Positions 42,901-55,658 of a stretch of DNA of 64,000 nucleotides are shown piece after piece. Source of the stretch: Bugula neritina. Taxonomy: Eukaryota > Bryozoa > Gymnolaemata > Cheilostomatida > Bugulidae. The stretch spans positions 7,635,722-7,699,721 of the forward strand of contig OZ037766.1 in assembly GCA_964035545.1 (NCBI GenBank). Reading direction: 5' to 3'. The notes below the pieces were generated by a model. That model saw only the letters and a program-made list of their open reading frames with translations, was not told the origin of the DNA and made no database searches. Each line of letters starts with the position of its first letter. The stretch's first letter is position 1. The translations under genes were made by a program, and so were the position numbers.

Positions 42901-44158
42901 TTTGTGAATGAAATGAATTAATATTTGTATGGTTTTCTTTACACTTTTCTGGTGTATAGAAGTGAATTCGACTCTTTTCTATGCAATATCATGTTTTACA
43001 GGCTCTGAGAAGCTATGTTGACAATAATAAGTTTCCGTTATGAGTAACATTAAATTTAATTATGATAGTTGATGGCTCATATTTGACTCCAAGCAGTTGA
43101 TAACTATAACATTTGGTGACATAATTTCATGCTGAAAAATATGTATAGGGGGAAGGAAGCTTGGGGAATCTTGCAGCAATAAATTGCAAACGTCGTTTTT
43201 TATATTATTGAATCAAAATGGTGTTGCTGACAGGGGTTGCAAACAGCAACAAACTAATATAGATGAAAACGTTGGTATAGTTTGTATCTCATTAGAAGGG
43301 ATAAAAGCTGTACTATTTGTAAATCATAAAATAATTGTCGCAAATTTATGTGGACTAGTATTTTTTGAATTATATAAATAGTGCTCCTTTGATACGGAAA
43401 TAATCATCACTAAAAATTTATAATAAACCAAGGCTGGGCTTTTATTCTTAAGACATTTTTTATAATATTTTCAATGAAAAATTATTGCCTAACCATATCT
43501 ATTTTTGTATAGGTTAAGGTATATATATGTTATCTTTGTATCAATTTTTTATACTTGTGCATAATAATAATCTTTGTAATTTTATGTTAGTAATTGCAAA
43601 AAGATGCCTATTTCGTTTTGCAAAACTGAAATTTGAACAAATAAAAGCTCTAAAAGTTTATAACACTGTTTTTATAAAACCGTTTAGTGTTTTGCTAAAA
43701 ATAATTCAAATAAATTAAATAAACTACTATGTCATCTCTATTAGAGAGATGCTGTGTCATGTAATCATTTTAATCAATAACTGTTGAACTTTTCAATGGT
43801 GTACTGAATGGTACTGGATGGCAGATGTCCTCTAAACATAGTTTTAAATTATTTTTTGAAGTTTGAAATTGCTGCAATTTTATTTCATCTAAAAATATTT
43901 TTGTAATTTTATTGACCTTTTTTGCAATAAGTTTTGCCAAGCAGTTTTATACTTGTTTATAGCAACAATGCAATATGAGAAGCAATGCTAAATATGTATG
44001 TAAAAACTAATGCTATGCATTGTTTAGTGTCATATAAGGTTATTATGAAATTATTATACTTTTGATTTACTCAAATTTTCTTTAGTGGGCACAAATAGCT
44101 GTAGTGAAAGTATCTCCTGGATAGAGTGTTGAAATCGCCGCTCACTCCTAGCTTCAGT

Positions 44159-47100
44159 ATGTTGAGAGCTGCCAAGTCTAAAACAAGGGTGTGCCTTTGG
44201 GCAAATAACAAGCTGGTAACATTGGAAATTTACTATGTTTATTTCATTCTCTTTTTTTCTGATCCTAATATAATAATTAAGTCTCACAATATTATTTTGC
44301 GTTTTTTTCTGAAATCGAATGTTTTTAGCTCAAATAAAAAGACAATAAACTTGACTTTCAAAAATTGCTTTTTTTTCTTCAAACTAAATTAAATAAAGTG
44401 ACGATGTTTAAAATTGTTAAGTTTTATCTCTGTGTATTTTAGACTCCTCATAATGTAGAATATATTCTCGCTAATGCAACACCTTTAGCATTGACAGATG
44501 GGCGAACACTGAATACATCACCTCTACCATTTGAAGAACAGTAAAATTTATTCATGTTTAATTTAAACTTTACTACTTTGGCAATGCCTACATAATTTTT
44601 TCAAAGCTAGATAACTGCCATGGTTATACATAATACTATTTAAAGTATAACTTCTTTGCATGTATCCATACTATGATTCTATAATTTATGTCAGTCTATA
44701 TTATAGAGAAGTGTGCTCCATGTGTGTCACTCGTTTATTATTTATACCAAGTATTTATTCCTTTTAGGCCCAACAGAGGTGGAAGCTGGCGATGGATCGC
44801 TGGGGGAGTGGCCATCTTAGGGGTTGGAATGGGAACTCTATATGCAAGCGATGATGCAAGGCACTGGTTCATCGAAAAGATTCCTGCCAGCAAATCTCAG
44901 TTTGCTAGGCTAGGCCTTAGCGTAGAACGACCTATCACGTAATATTTTACTAATGCTGTGTTCTCACCATTTGAAGCACCTCACACTTGACTACTTTTGG
45001 AAATGGCTTATTTTACTTACAGAATTATGTTTTCATTAATGAATATGGTGCCAAGCTTAGAGATTGGGAGACCACCTGTGATATGAATGCATTTTAAATA
45101 TCTGTATATTTGAAGTGAAACTGTTACTTGTTCAGCCAATTGTATAATCACCGTCATGTTTTGGTAAAACTGCAGCTTTTCTTTTCAGCCTAGTGATAGA
45201 AGAACCAAGTGGCCCACAGCCTGTTGACAGCCCAACCAGGTAATTCTCCTCTCAGTTTTCTTGTTAGTTGTTGACTCCTAATACTATGAGACTCTGGTTA
45301 AGGAAAGCGTTGAAGGAATTGATACTAACCAGAGTTGGGCTTGCAGTCTAAACGATGAAATGAAATATCATTAAATGTCGATGCCTTTTCAATATTTGCA
45401 GTGAGATCAAATGCAGCACTACTTCTATAAAAGGTGTGGCTGATAAAACAGTCTCTGGATTGAGTGTAAACAACGCTCTAGCTAATGATCTCAGTAAAAA
45501 AGAAGGTAATCTCATCAGTTTATTATAAAACTACTGTTGATGTATTGCATTGTTAGGTTACACTTTTTCACTGTCAACGGTAATAAATTGAACATTACAC
45601 ATTTGCATAATCATATCGTTTTGCTTGTTCATAAAGTCAATTTAGATGCTGTTTCATCAATTTTTGTAAAAAAGTGCAGCTAATGATGAGGTTGTTTATG
45701 TTGTATATTACAGCTCACTATGTTAGCTTACATTTAATAGTTAATTATGTGTTGATATATACTCAACTCACAATATAGCTTGGACGAAAGAGGCCATTGA
45801 AAAGCATTTCTGTAAGTCAAAAAGCGCTGTTGAAAAACAACCTGCTGAGGTTTCCACCTCATCAGAACACCAGGAAAACATTCGACAGTTGAGAGAAAAA
45901 ACCTGTGGGGACCACGAAGGGGCATCCTTCCTACAGGCCGGAGCCGACAGTGCTAAGCTACTTATGAGCAACCTTGCATCACCAACTGCAGCTCAACTAG
46001 GTTCTTCCTTCACCTCTTTGCTCTTTTATTCAATCTGTTCTCAAAGTCTTTCTTTCATTTTGTTGTTGCTGCTTTCTACCTTTCATCACTGCTTCTCATT
46101 CGCTGCTGTAACTTGTAAAGCTGCCGTTCAACTTATATAAATAAGTTTTACATTTGTTTGCTAGCTTTTGTTCCTAACATTATGATACTTGTTGGCAGAG
46201 GAAAAGACCAGAAAAGAAAATGAGAGACATCAGCAGAAAATGGCGGAGAAAGAGCGGAAGGATGCTGAGTATTTGCAGAAGAAGAAGGAGAACCTCGAAA
46301 GAAGGGCAACTCTTGAGTTGGAGAAGCAGAAGAAACTGGAAGCTGAAGAGAAAGAAGCTGCAGAAGCAGCTCTCAATAACATCAGAAAAAATCACGGTAC
46401 TTTATATAATATAATATAATACTTATATAATTACTCATGCAAGTTTATAGTCGCCGTCCATGTGAGAAACCTCTGGTGGAAAAGGTTTTTGTTAAACCGG
46501 GTGAAAGAGTTATTCAGATGGGGCACAGAAGCAATTATAACTGGATGCTCTTTCTAACATCACCAATGGCCTTTTGCTAGGGTTTGAACCCATTACTTCA
46601 TGTTTACCAAGCCAAACGCTTTAACCTTTAAACCATGTCTGCTTCCTAAATACATCAGTGTAAAACATTATATTAGTATTGTATTATATTAGTATTACTT
46701 ATATGTAATACTAATATAATACAATACCAATATAATGTTTTACACTGATGTATAAAACCATACACAAAGCTTAAAACTCCAAATAATTTAAGCAAGTATT
46801 TTCTTTTTTCTCTGCTATTCTTTTTATTTGGTTTTATTCAACAGTGTGCTAGTTATAAATAAAGGTATTGAGGTATCGCTTAGGTCTTTATTTCTCTCCT
46901 CATCATTCTATATGGATTTCTTACTTACTTTAGAGTTTGAAGGACTTGCATCCAGGAGAATATCAGAAGTGTGTGAGGTTGCTGATCATGCCATTAAAAC
47001 TAGTAAGACAGCTATTGCCACCTGTAAAGAACACGCTAACAAGCTAAAAGAAGCAATGGATGTCAGCTTAGAAGAGGTTAGCTGGTCATAGCACTAATAC

Positions 47101-50100
47101 TTTTCGACTTCCATGTTCTCTTCAAATATACATTCATGAATTCAAGTTAAATGAATAATTTTATGCCAGCACTCTGGTGCCCATCTGCGGTTTCTGTGAT
47201 GTTACTGATAGATATCATAAGTCTTGAAACTGGAATTTTTTAAGATGTTTATTTTGCTTTTATCTGCAGGATTTTACTTTTCTTTTACATAGGAGGCTGT
47301 CAAGCTGTGGCCAGTGGTGCAAGATCTTAATGATGTCCGCCTTCAACAAATTGAAGAAGCCCACAGAGTTCAAAAACTAGCTGAAGAAGCAATTATTGAT
47401 TACCTGTCAATTATTGATGGCGCTAAGGCAGATCTAGACACTAAAGATAATCAGAATATTCCAGTTTATAGAAAACAAATCCAGGAGATTGCCTATCAAG
47501 TCCGATCAGTTTATGAAAAGGTAAGCAGTGACATATTTATTTGACAAAATATTTAAATGGGGGTAGCAATTTTATGGTGAAACTTGCCTCCGGAATTTTT
47601 TGTTAAAAGTTCAAGCTTTTACTTTCAACTGTTTTAATTTTTTCTATGATTAAAAGTTTGATTTTTCAGCAAAGATTTTATGTTCCATGTAAATTGTAAT
47701 TGTAATTATTCAAAGTTGATGCAACAGTTTAGCTTTGAAAAGTTTTATAATTGAGTTTAAAATTGTTTGTTTTATAAATAGAAAGAGACGTAAATTTGAA
47801 GCTTAACATTTGTTAAAATGTGTTATGTTAAGACTAATGAAGTATGTTTAGTAATATTTTGACCTTAATTATGGCATCTAGCTAAAACTGAATTATTTGT
47901 AAAGCATTTACTAATGTATAAAAGGATATATAAAATGACAAATATGAAAACATTAACAAGCACACTGTGCTTCACATATAAAATGTATTTTTAATTGTAA
48001 AACTAATGTCTTTAATTTTGATTTATTTATACCCTTTTTATCAATAATTTGATTCCAACTTTGAAGATGACCGTAATACTGGTCACAACTTAAGAGTAAT
48101 TCTTTATTAGCATCTTGAACATTCCACCATAACATCCACCAACACAAAACTTCTCATTTACTTTAAATACATTGCATTTTACAGTTGAAGAGCCAAGAAT
48201 CTGTGGCCACCATCATGAAACATTATTATCAAATTATGAAAAGAGATAAAGCAGATTTTCTCAAAGAACTTGAAGCAATTGTGCCACAAATTAAACTAGA
48301 TGAAAACGGTAAGTCTGTTGCTATTAAATCACTTTAAACAGGCCACTTTGTTTCCGTATGAGCATGAATACTGACTTTTTGAAATATGGCGGCAGGATTG
48401 AACCTATCGGAAGAGGAACTCAACTCTTTGCTGGCCCACGCTCACCGTAGAATCTTTCAGTTGAGACGGCAGCTTAAAGAGCAGCAGTTGTTGGAGCACC
48501 AGAGACTCGAGGATGCTCTGTGTGAACAGAGGAAGGCCGACTATGAAGAAGCTAACATTAAAATTGGAGAAGAGTTGGATAAACAGTACATTGAGATGCA
48601 AATGGTCAAGGAAGCTGAGGTAAGTGTATAAACAGAAATAAGTACATCGTACAAACAAGAGCAAATACAGTTCATGCATCCTATAAACAGGGGTATAAGT
48701 ATAAGACAAGAGCAAGTATCATTAATTAATAGTGAAACACACAGTATGCTATAGTTCACATTACTTTGTATGTTACACACCATACGTAAACAGGGCAAGA
48801 TCAGCATTAGTTAGAAAGCAATTGTATATAAAACTGAAGGAAATACTAAGTTATGTTAGGAGAATATCAAATGCTATGCCTCTTAAACTTCAATTCGAAA
48901 ATAGTAATAAGAAGCTTCACTGCACTCCATATATGCTGGCAAACACTAAGGCATGTGTTATCTAATTACAACATGGTTAAGCCAGTAAAATGTGGCAGCA
49001 TAGATGAAGGTAGAGAAATATTGAATAAAGGTAGCTTACCACATTAGATTTATCACTATAAATGGGTAACATTCTGGATTGTATTCTTCCAAGACCCAGC
49101 ATTCATAATAACATATATTACATGTTTGTTAATTAATGTCTGTGGCTGCAATCAGTTGGTGATTTTTTACTTTTTTCATTTACAAAATTACCAAGCCAAG
49201 CCTTTGTTGACTTCCTTTCCTTTTATAAATTTCACCCGTTAAGGTTTGTCATTATTTTCATGTTTTATTTCTAGCTGTTAGCACAGAGTAAACGGTTTGA
49301 GGCTGAAATAGAGGAGAGAGTTGCAAAAGAGTCTGGCTCCTATCATGATCGCCTGCAAGACATGCTGGCATTGCAGCAGAAGCAACTAATGGGTGTGTTT
49401 GAGCTGTCACTGAAAGAGAGGCTTATACACGAGCGACACATATTTATGGACAACATAGCTAAGAACATTGCTAAAGTCAAAGGCTTAGAATCAGCTTTAG
49501 AAGGTTTGTGTTTCTTTATTGCCACCATCTATCAGAATTTTTTGTTGTGACAGACCTAGCAATTTTCCTTAAATCATATGACAAACATACTAAAACTGTG
49601 CTCAAAAATGTATTAGGGCCTTTTAATCAACTATGATTTATAACATTAATATAACTGCTATCTGCTACCAGATTTTTTGTTACAGAAAAGCTCAGTTTTT
49701 GTGGGTAAAATGTTGAAGTTATAAGTATTGCTAAAATCTGAAAAAATAACTTTTAATACCATTTTCCTATTGTGCCAACAGAAAGAGCTAATTTGGAGAA
49801 AGTAATAACCCATGTGCAAGACTTGACATGCAGTTCACTGTGTCTAATGCACGCTATAGCTCATGATGGTAAGTTGCTTTCATATTTGGTACTTACCTCT
49901 ACTCAATTCTACTGCTTTTGTGTTGTTAGCCAATTTACATAAATGCATATTTTGAAGAAATATACTTTGAAAATTGTGCTTCACTGAAGTTCATCAAATA
50001 TATATACAATTATTGCACTTTCTTAGTTTCTGATAGAGGAGCAGCCGTGCTCTAGTGATTAGGGCGATTGCTTAGTAAATCCGTAGTCATGGGTTCGATA

Positions 50101-50898
50101 CCCAGTAGGGGCCATTGATGTTAGAAAGAGCATCCAGTTATAATTGCTCTTGTGCCACATATGAATAAGTTCTTAGTCTAATTCAACAAAACACTATTTC
50201 CATCAGAGATTTCTCACAGGGATAGTAACTATAAACTAGTACGGGTTTTTATAGAATAACTGGTGAATTATTTTGTTACTGTTTTGCTAGTTTTTTTATA
50301 TAGTTTTAAAAAAAAGGTGACTGACACTCTCTGAAATCTGATGAAAGACAACGTATGCAAAGAAGTGTAGGTGCTACTCTGCTTAAACTGAAAACCTTTT
50401 CTTGTAGTTGACTGTGTTGGAGAGGAATATGATATTATCAGGATAGATGATCCTCTAAAACGTTGCTTCCTTGCAGCTGAACAAAATCCTTTCGCCCAAG
50501 CCATTCTACACACAATACCAAACTTAGCAGCAGAACGTGGTATATACACCATCTCTAGTCTTGAGAAACGGTTTGAAAGAGTGTATGCAGAGTGTAGAAA
50601 AGCCTTAGATGGCTGGCTAACTTACTTTTTCACAGACCCTAAGCCTAAATATTTGAATGCTGCTGAATTTGAGTCAGCAGAGGGCATGTCTCAGACAGAT
50701 CTGATTGTGCAAGCCAAGTATTTTATGGATAAGAAGTGTATGGCTGAGGCTGTGAGGTGTTTGATTCAATTAGATGGGACTGCTAGATCTTTAGCTCAAG
50801 ACTGGATTGAGGAAGCTAGACTTGTGCTGGAGGTTCGTCAGGCTGCTGAAGTGCTCTTGGCGTTTGCTAGCTCTAAAGGCATGGGCACTATATTTTAA
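44159..50898 (+). CDS. IMMT: MICOS subunit MIC60/mitofilin (808 aa, 14 exons)
   Basis: Exons are 44159-44215, 44443-44540, 44768-44938, 45189-45239, 45402-45505, 45779-46000, 46199-46396, 46934-47076, 47293-47520, 48185-48308, 48396-48619, 49275-49503, 49782-49868 and 50408-50898. They total 2427 nt in frame. The start MLRAAKSKTRVCLW is basic and free of acids, like a mitochondrial targeting peptide. A single transmembrane helix (WIAGGVAILGVGMGTLYA, about residues 59-77) anchors it in the inner membrane. Exons 7-12 (about 235-616) form a long coiled coil. SEEELNSLLAHAHRRI is a conserved mitofilin block. The C-terminal mitofilin domain (about 646-808) includes FAQAILHTIP, RFERVYAECRKAL and AQDWIEEARLVLEVRQ. 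MIC60 shapes crista junctions within the MICOS complex. Length is slightly above the human protein (about 758 aa). Introns 7 and 13 each contain a copy of one SINE family. Confidence 0.96.
46451..46646 (-). mobile_element. tRNA-derived SINE, copy 1 (minus strand, MIC60 intron 7)
   Basis: On the minus strand it has an A-box-like ACATGGTTTAAAGGTTAAAG and a B box GGGTTCAAACCC, followed by a body that shares TTAGAAAGAGCATCCAGTTA and the 3' part (AGGTTTCTCACA) with the copy at 50036-50225. The opposite orientation in a second intron of the same gene shows it is a mobile family, not a gene duplication. Confidence 0.8.
46650..46753. repeat. Near-perfect 48-bp-arm inverted repeat
   Basis: Left arm 46650-46697 and right arm 46706-46753 are reverse complements with one mismatch, separated by the 8-base spacer CTTATATG. 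The outer ends read ATACATCAGTG and CACTGATGTAT. It starts 3-4 bp after the head of SINE copy 1, inside MIC60 intron 7. Confidence 0.95.
50036..50225 (+). mobile_element. tRNA-derived SINE, copy 2 (plus strand, MIC60 intron 13)
   Basis: The head has an A-box-like segment (TGCTCTAGTGATTAGG, about 50048-50063) and a B box (GGTTCGATACCC, about 50092-50103) at normal tRNA spacing, so it could be an internal RNA polymerase III promoter. The shared body motif AGAAAGAGCATCCAGTTATA resembles the GGGCATCCGG-type core found in many tRNA-related SINEs. It cannot fold as a complete tRNA. Confidence 0.85.
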
Positions 50899-52257
50899 AT
50901 TGTCTTGTTTGAGTATTGAAATAATCCACATTAAAGTCCAACGGTTATGTAAGGTTTAAGTCTGCATTTTCGATGTCTGTGAGTTGTTAATATATATTTA
51001 TTGCTCTATTTTTGAAAACGTGAAATAAATGTTGATGCTGCTAAGCCATAATAAAGTAAAACAAATTTAAAATATTATATTTAATGTAATGATTAAATTC
51101 ATTGAAATAGCTATGGGGTAAAAACACTTTCCAAATTTCAACAAAAAGAAAAACAAGTTAAAAAAGATAATAAAATAGCAAATGGTAGAATAATTTAATG
51201 TGTGTAGTTGTACATTTTTGGTGAAAATATTGCAAATAATGTTTGCAACATACATAATCAATGAAATAAAGTACAGTTAATGAAATTTGCAAAAATGTAG
51301 AATGAAAATATAAAGCTCTTTCAATGACTAATAAATATTCCAAGATAAATGTTCATGAAATCTATTACTTGGAGCCAATAACCACCGGCATGCTGTTTCT
51401 AGTTTCTTCACATAGCTTCAGGACGTCATATTTTCAATTGACCTCACATAGATAACCTAAACTGAAGAAAGAATTGGAAGAAGATGAAATGCAGATTATG
51501 TATTCTCCATTGTTCAAATGGGTTTCAGTTACATTTAATAAATAGCTATATACTGCTATGGGTCTATTCATAAGAATTTTGCTGCTTGAAACACAACTTC
51601 AAGTTAAGAATGCTTTAATTCTGCCAGCAATTAAGAAACATGTATGGCTACAGCATAGTACAGACAATGTCTTAGTTATAAAATTAACTACATTCATTTT
51701 CACTTCACTTATTTCACATTAATTTTTGCTAAATTATTTAATTAGACTTAAAACTCTGGAGTTGTAAACTTTAGTAATTTTAAAAAAGGATAGGCTGATT
51801 GTAGGCTAAGTAATTAAATGATGCGCATGCCATATGTGTATTCAAGTATATGATCTATAACTATTTTGAGAGCTATAATAATGTACATTCTACACTCTAC
51901 ACAACATATCCACCTCCCTTTTACCTGGAGCTATACAAGCTACATGTAGTTGGCAACTTACCTAATAAAGAATTCACCAATCACCTATGATACTTCCATG
52001 CACTCAAGGAGGCCATAATGAAGATGAACGAATTTTTGGTCACTGTCTTTGACTTTAAAATAGAACATATAAATTTAGAAGTATGAAGCTTATTAGTCAG
52101 TGATCAGTTATCAATGTGTATTAAGTTCTTGATTAACTGTTATCAGTGAAGTTGCTAAAGTGACTAGTTTTCCTAAAGTTAGGTGTTAAAGTGCTTTACG
52201 ATATTGTGAAGTACCAGAGGAATTGACTTGAAGCCTAAAAACATGTTTAAAGAATCC
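50899..52257. other. Intergenic, downstream of MIC60
   Basis: No gene is recognised. Candidate polyadenylation signals for MIC60 (AATAAA at about 51024 and AATAAAG at about 51050) lie 125-150 bases past its stop. The rest is AT-rich DNA without domain-bearing frames. Confidence 0.6.
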
Positions 52258-52405
52258 CTAACACACTTCACTTATGCAGTATTAAAATATTCTTATATAT
52301 CTTGGTTTTCATCTACATGCTGTTTTAAGGTTGTATGCCTAATAAATTTAGTTTTATAATAAGTTTTGTTCGAGTATGTGCTGAAATGATTTGGGATTTC
52401 TGATT
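52258..52405 (+). repeat. Dispersed repeat family B, copy 1
   Basis: About 150 bp closely match 62636-62790 in the same orientation, sharing ACTTATGCAGTA, TAAAATATTCTTATATAT, CTGTTTTAAGG and GATTTGGGATTTCTGAT-type stretches. Its right end abuts a gypsy RNase H fragment. Confidence 0.8.
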
Positions 52406-53210
52406 GCTTGTGGCAGTAGCTAAGGCGGTTAAGGACTTCAGACCATATCTGTATGGGTGTACGTTCAGACTACGAATGGATCACGCGTCATTGGTATGGC
52501 TGTGCGGAGGAGCTGAACTTTCTAGTCAAGTTACGCATTGGCTTGAAATTTTGGCTGGGTTTTCATACCGGATCGAGCGAGCATACCGTAGTACCCCTCA
52601 CTCCAGTACATTGGAGACCCAAACTTTCTTATGCTCGGTAGAGAAACGAGGGTTTTTGAGCATTTAACCTACCATGTTCCTGCTCTGGAGAGCAGCGTCC
52701 ACGAGTACGTGGATGAGCTCATTACTCGCATGAGGACGGCTCACGAATTTTTGTGTGAGCAGCAATGGCAGTTGAGGAGTGGAGATTTTGACGGCTCCCC
52801 TTTGTAGAAGGTGCGAGTCTGGGTCTGGATTATCAGTCACCGCCGGCAAAGTTTGTGGGCCGTTATTGCATGACCGAGGTGATATCAAATCACACGCATA
52901 AGGTGAAACGTTCGGGTCAGGTGTCAATCTAGAACGAGGCCCACCTGAAGCCATATTGGGTGAGCCCTGGTGCAGTGGGGCAGGCTTCTCCACTCCTGGA
53001 ACCTACGCACCGTCCGACCATGAGGGGACAGGCTAGGGCTGACGAAGAGTTGGAGGTTATAGTGCAGATTCCGGAAGAGGAGGCCGACAAGCCAGCCCCA
53101 CCACCAGTGAAGCCGGCCGACACACCTGCAATCCCCAAGGAGATGGAGACTCCTTAAATTGATGAGGATAATAGAGCTGGGGAGGACCCACCCGTACCGG
53201 GTTATTGTCA
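52406..53210 (+). mobile_element. Internally deleted Ty3/gypsy retrotransposon pol remnant
   Basis: A first frame shows a gypsy-type RNase H: VKDFRPYLYGCTFRLRMDHA, then VTHWLEILAGFSYRIE. It passes directly into AYRSTPHSST, a motif from the far end of the integrase core, so several hundred codons of pol are missing between them. After a frame break come HLTYHVPALE, VDELITRMRTAHEFL and then EAHLKPYW, typical of the integrase C-terminus, with in-frame stops. A proline/glutamate-rich pol tail runs to about 53155. No LTRs are seen. The element is dead. Confidence 0.85.
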
Positions 53211-53528
53211 TTGTAAAAAGTGTGCAAAAATAATATTGGTGTAAACCAACACTTGTACAATTAATCCTCTTTTTACCAGTATTGCATATACTTCTAACTT
53301 AGAAAAAATAGCCAGCATTCAGTCAAGAGTTGAGGCACCATGTATCTACATACTGGCTCGATCTAGCTCATCTGTTAAAGATCCGCTGTTTTATGTTCCA
53401 ACTCGATAGGAAAACATGAAGATGCTAATGCAACTGATTACCTTGGCAGATGGGAGAGAATTTCATGATGTACTAAGGGGCATAACCAACGTCTGCTGAC
53501 ATATATTTTTGAGAATCTCATTTCAGGA

Positions 53529-55658
53529 ATGTTTCCATGCATATGCGGAGTGCAGGATGAATATTTTGGAAATGAAAGTTTACATAGTAAAAGTGGCAGC
53601 TTCCACAACTTAGATTCAAAACTCCAGCACCTCCAGAAAACCAAAAAATGGAAATCAGGCTTTGATAGTGGAAATATTGCTGTTTTCCAAACTCTCAGGG
53701 TATGTTGTAGGCTATATGCGAAACTATATAAATAAGCTTGAGGGTAATATTTTAAAAACAAAGTGCATTTATTAATTTGTTTATTGTATTCAAGACTGAA
53801 GAACTCCTAAGAAGAAATGTTGCTTTCTCTAATTCAGATCAACCGGCATAACTAAAGAAACTGCTAAATGTTAATCTCAAAGGTAGCAAAGCTGATGACC
53901 AACTAATTATTCATGTGAGCTCCTCTGGTGGAAGAATTTGGCTTTAAAGGCTAAAGGGTACTTTGAATGTGTTCGTGTGTAGACGGCATATAATTATAAA
54001 GAAGATAAATATCATTTTGAACTTGACAATAGGATCAAGAGGATTCTAGCATTGCTTTGTTCAAGACTGGAGAATGACGTCAATATTTCGCAGTATGAAA
54101 TAGCACTAATGGAGCCATTACTTGATTTCAAAAATGTAATCAACAGAGTATTGAAAGAGCTTCTTCATTCTAAAGAAGAAAAAGAATTAAAAGTGATGCT
54201 AACAAATCTACTTTCTGACATAGAAGATAAACATTATTGTTTTAATATAACAGATATTGCTGTAAAAGTTTTAGAGAAAATAAAATGTATGAATAAAAAT
54301 TCAAATCTTGTGGCATACTTAATCTAGTTTATAAAAATTCAATAGAAAAATTCTAACAATTGAGGTTAGAGCATTTATGTAATAATACAAATTTCCACGT
54401 TATGTTAGTAGTTTAACTAGTTGCATTTGATAATTTAATCTACACAATGCTAAAAAACCAGGATGTTAGGTAAGAGCTTGTGCATTTATACAACTGTAAC
54501 TACCACACTGCATGAGTTCTGCATTTTATTACAGCACAAAACTGGGAAATGAAAGGTATGGAAAGTAGGATGAACCTTGTAAAAGTGGCTGTAATGCTAA
54601 AAAAATTTGAATTTACTCCTGATGGCTGGAAAATTTATACAAAGCTTCTTTCGCTAATTGAGTTACAAAGATTGGCATACGCTCTTGATCAGCAAGGAAC
54701 CCAGAAGAATATTTTAGGGCATACAATCATAGTTTTCTATTTGCTATGAAATGCATTGAGTTGTTTAAAGAACCGAAGACATGCAACAAACAGGCAATGT
54801 TTGACATGCCATTTCATTGTTTAACTGTTCATCTACCAGACACCCTGAGGATAGTTTCAGGCCGATCCCTAGTAGCAGAAAAGTATTTCCACAAGCTAAG
54901 GTGAAAGCTGTCATTTGACGGCATATATTCAGGATACTGATAGAGTTTGTGAAAAATAAATGAGTAGTTCAACTTGATTGAAAATAAAAAATGTTCAGTC
55001 TTTCAACAACTAATAAAACTTCTTAAAATAATTTACTTTAGGGAAATTGCTTTGAGATGCTCCAACAGAGAAGCCATCGATATCATTTTCAAAGCAATGT
55101 TCAGGGCAGCTGTAGAGAAAACAGCTGACAGCACACCAGAGAGCAGCATTGCAGTGCAAGAGAAGCAAATCAATAAAAAATAAGCAGTTCATCAATTACA
55201 AAATCTTGCTGTGTGCTATATATCGAACAACATACTGTTATCTCAACCAAGTAAGTTTTAATTTTAGTTATATTATAGCTTGTTTTATATGCAAATAATA
55301 CTGCAACACCATCCAGCAGTTTATAGTGATAAAGCATATTTATTGTAAGAATGTTTTGATTTCTAGATTTCGAAAGACACAGTTTAAGCGAGTATCTGAC
55401 TACCTAGAACTAGGAGAGGGTACGTGGTACTCAATGCGAGAAGGAGCTATAGAATTTCATGATGGTGACAGCTCTCCTGGTAGCCATGATGCAGGACCTG
55501 CGTTGGCTCATTTTCGGTACCTAAACAATATTCCTTATTCAAATAGTCCACTGCCGAAGGAGTTGCTTGGTAGCAGAACAAATGGGATGTTTGGGAGTAA
55601 AAACTTTCAACAGTACAAAACGCAGCAGCCATCAGTAAAACAACACATCCTGCTATAG
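53529..55658 (+). pseudogene. Unrecognised, apparently decayed multi-part coding region
   Basis: Coding-like pieces lie in order on the plus strand: 53529-53735, 54035-54327, 54535-54749, about 54722-54899 (after a one-base-type frameshift), 55040-55183 and 55374-55658. The frameshift joins a helix-rich piece (LLSLIELQRLAYALDQQGTQ) to CIELFKEPKTC and AMFDMPFHCLTVHLPDTLRI. A GT-AG junction of matching phase links that to EIALRCSNREAIDIIFKA. The last piece contains WYSMREGAIEFHDGD and AGPALAHFRYLNN. The composition is that of a real protein, and splice signals remain, but frames break. I do not recognise the family. It may be a host gene relic or a domesticated or decayed transposon ORF. Confidence 0.4.

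Larger units (their letters stand above)
40735..44158. other. Intergenic gap between QDPR and MIC60 (divergent genes)
   Basis: It contains drifting repeat domain 5 (about 41240-41800, thinning out to about 42090) and a LINE reverse-transcriptase relic on the minus strand (about 42470-42900). The remainder is AT-rich with no recognised gene. Both flanking promoters should lie inside this gap. Confidence 0.6.

Noticed and set aside
50036-50110. Functional tRNA gene
   Set aside because: A and B boxes are present but no complete cloverleaf can be formed, and the sequence continues into a shared SINE body.
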